From Rothia sp. (in: high G+C Gram-positive bacteria) (GTDB taxonomy: Bacteria > Actinomycetota > Actinomycetes > Actinomycetales > Micrococcaceae): a stretch of 64,000 nucleotides of DNA. Location of the stretch: contig JAUMWB010000005.1 in the NCBI GenBank assembly GCA_030529845.1, positions 124,001 to 188,000 on the forward strand, read 5' to 3'. The notes under the pieces were generated by a model. It was not told the origin of the DNA. It saw only the letters and a program-made list of their open reading frames with translations, and did not search any database. Of this stretch, positions 62,674 to 64,000 are shown piece after piece; within the stretch, counting starts at the first letter, position 1, and every line of letters begins with the position of its first letter. Made by a program: the position numbers and the translations under genes.

Positions 62674-64000
62674 CTAAGAGCCACGAAAGATCTCACGAAT
62701 ACGTTCCCGATATACCTCAGCCAAGCTGAAGTCAGCAGCACCAGGACTAGGAAAGGGCAGGGAAAGGACGCCGATGCGGTGGCTCAGTGCATCCGACCCG
62801 AGTTTTCCATTGGGTGAGCTTCCAGGCTTGGGCAAGTAGAACTCGCTTTGTAGCGGCTCTTGCCCTGGTTTGTGGGGGTAGACCAGGAAGGCATCAGAAG
62901 CCAGACGGTAGGCGTAGGTGGCAAGCTGGTACTGGTCAACCATCGAAGCCTCACCAATGTGTTTTTGACGGAACTTGTACTTGGCGTCATAAACGGTGGT
63001 ACTGTGACCATGCTTGAGCACAATATCAGGTCTCTTGGCTTTAGCCGCCGCACCGTCAGCCTTGTAATAGAGATGAAGGTCAGCCTGTTCTTCCACTTCA
63101 GCCTGTGGGATGCTTTGCCGCAGATAATCAGCAACAATCTTTTCCCAAAGGTCACTAGAAACCACCTTGAGGTTAGCGATAACACCACCTGCGTAGGTTG
63201 GTTCTTCAAACCCTACGCCCAACTGCTTGGCCAGAATGGAACGGGCCAGAAGGTAGGCTTTTCTAAGATGAGAGCCGATGCGGGAAAGCTCTGTAGAACT
63301 CAGTCTCTCACCCAAAAGCTCTGCTGAAGTTCTGATTCCTACATCCCGAAGGTGAGCGTCGATCTCCACAGAATAGGCCTGTAGGTACTGGTCTTCTACC
63401 TGTCCAGCTACCTGTACAGCAGCACGAATTACCTGCCAGATATGGTTATCGGCAGTGAGTGAATCGAACTCACAGAGCACAGGCACTCGATGGTAGATTT
63501 TGCGTTTAATCAGGCCCTGGGGCACCATTCGCCCGCGCACAAAGTTCAGTTCATCCTGGGTTTGCAAGAAGACAGGCTTGCGTTGCCTGACAGCTTCTTC
63601 GGCATGCCTCAGAAATTGCCGGTAAAACTGAATTTTCAGCTCAGGAACATCGGGCAAGATAGAGACACAAGAAGGCGGAAGGTCAATCTTGTCAGCCAGT
63701 GGCACGGGGCTCATGCCGTAGGTGTTGATGAGCTCCCAGAGGGTGTTGGCATGGCCCGTATTGAGGACGCCGAGCGGTTCAGTGTTCGGCCGACTTCTGG
63801 TTTCTGACCAGAGAGGGTCGGTTGCGCCTTCCTCTTCTTCATCTGCTGATTGTTCTTGAAGTTGTGCTGGTGCAACCTTTGAGAAGTGGGCGGCCCAGCT
63901 CTCGTCAAGGGCTACGACGTCCATTTCGTAGACAAAGGTATGAAAGGTTTCTGTGCTGATGCCTTCGGGTAGGGTGAAAACCCTATCGTATGTGCCCTTA
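62674..64000 (-). CDS. McrC-like PD-(D/E)xK nuclease, 5' end outside the window
   Basis: The frame is open to the right edge (KGTYDRVFTLPEG...), so about 442 residues are seen and the start is missing; the ATG at 63924 is internal. The middle FVRGRMVPQGLIKRKIYHRV, then CEFDSLTADNHIWQVIRAA matches McrC proteins. The nuclease motif is KRPDIVLKHGHSTTVYDAKY (Asp ... D-A-K), followed by DQYQLATYAYRL. McrC is the nuclease partner of the McrB GTPase in modified-DNA restriction, so an mcrB-like gene is expected just to the right. AT-richer than neighbours, as for many defence genes. Confidence 0.82.
   Translation of the reverse strand, partial: KGTYDRVFTLPEGISTETFHTFVYEMDVVALDESWAAHFSKVAPAQLQEQSADEEEEGATDPLWSETRSRPNTEPLGVLNTGHANTLWELINTYGMSPVPLADKIDLPPSCVSILPDVPELKIQFYRQFLRHAEEAVRQRKPVFLQTQDELNFVRGRMVPQGLIKRKIYHRVPVLCEFDSLTADNHIWQVIRAAVQVAGQVEDQYLQAYSVEIDAHLRDVGIRTSAELLGERLSSTELSRIGSHLRKAYLLARSILAKQLGVGFEEPTYAGGVIANLKVVSSDLWEKIVADYLRQSIPQAEVEEQADLHLYYKADGAAAKAKRPDIVLKHGHSTTVYDAKYKFRQKHIGEASMVDQYQLATYAYRLASDAFLVYPHKPGQEPLQSEFYLPKPGSSPNGKLGSDALSHRIGVLSLPFPSPGAADFSLAEVYRERIREIFRGS

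Noticed and set aside
1-64000. tRNA, rRNA, insertion sequences or prophage genes
   Set aside because: No tRNA-like cloverleaf end, transposase, integrase or phage structural gene was seen on either strand.

Overview
The window looks like a chromosomal segment of a high-GC Gram-positive bacterium of the Micrococcaceae, most like Rothia. This is an inference from protein flavour (actinobacterial IlvD, PurA, TreR/TreC, DUF1846, DUF4870), frequent GTG/TTG starts, Ala-rich proteins, GC-rich hairpin terminators, and an actinobacterial type I-E CRISPR system. There are no rRNA or tRNA genes that I can see.

Layout. 1-6.9 kb: end of an AT-richer unknown gene, a Cys/Met PLP enzyme, a secreted M26-like zinc protease, a secreted NlpC/P60-like wall hydrolase with a large palindromic operator, and a frameshifted pirin. 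7.0-17.0 kb: a complete type I-E CRISPR-Cas locus, visibly AT-richer than its surroundings. Cascade genes cas8e-cse2-cas7-cas5e run leftward; cas6e-cas3-cas1-cas2 and a 19-repeat array run rightward. The 239-bp divergent promoter region between the two arms holds two degenerate CRISPR-repeat-like sequences around a short spacer-like segment, one end of which also occurs at the predicted cas8e promoter. 17-26 kb: metY with a CoA-binding gene, DedA, an RNase H-like protein, ilvD, a GNAT gene with a small partner, and a MetE-C-like gene. 26-29 kb: trehalose regulator and phosphotrehalase with three related operator-like sites. 29-39 kb: TetR/MFS pair, CorA, purA, a membrane protein, an ArsC-like phosphatase, an aldo/keto reductase, a SAM riboswitch followed only by a MetE 3' remnant, and a second MFS pump. 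39-50 kb: ChaB/Rho-N basic protein, M13 peptidase, ornithine-cyclodeaminase-like enzyme, DUF4870 protein, a large S8 protease with SLH repeats, nadE, PAP2 phosphatase. 50-64 kb: a scrambled AhpD/GNAT pseudogene, M18 aminopeptidase, CPBP protease, GT87, small membrane proteins, a three-part membrane/cupredoxin/copper nitrite reductase fusion, lytic transglycosylase, cupin, DUF1846, GDPD, and an McrC-like nuclease running off the right edge.

The most unusual layer is intergenic. I find three groups of dispersed structured elements: (1) 63-68 bp palindromes with GGGGACC ends at 20127, 24571, 26048 and 32400, whose arms differ between copies but stay complementary; (2) a hairpin family with a conserved ~50-nt apical core and different closing stems at 41929 (minus), 50727 and 55778; (3) a second pair sharing a 38-nt core (33 of 38 identical) at 42083 (minus) and 59577. 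A 9-mer, GGGCGGACG, is also strongly over-represented with a strand bias.

Functionally the window combines sulfur amino-acid metabolism (two PLP sulfur enzymes, the MetE-like protein, a decayed metE with its riboswitch), cell-wall and secreted hydrolases, nitrite/copper chemistry, and defence (CRISPR-Cas I-E, McrC).
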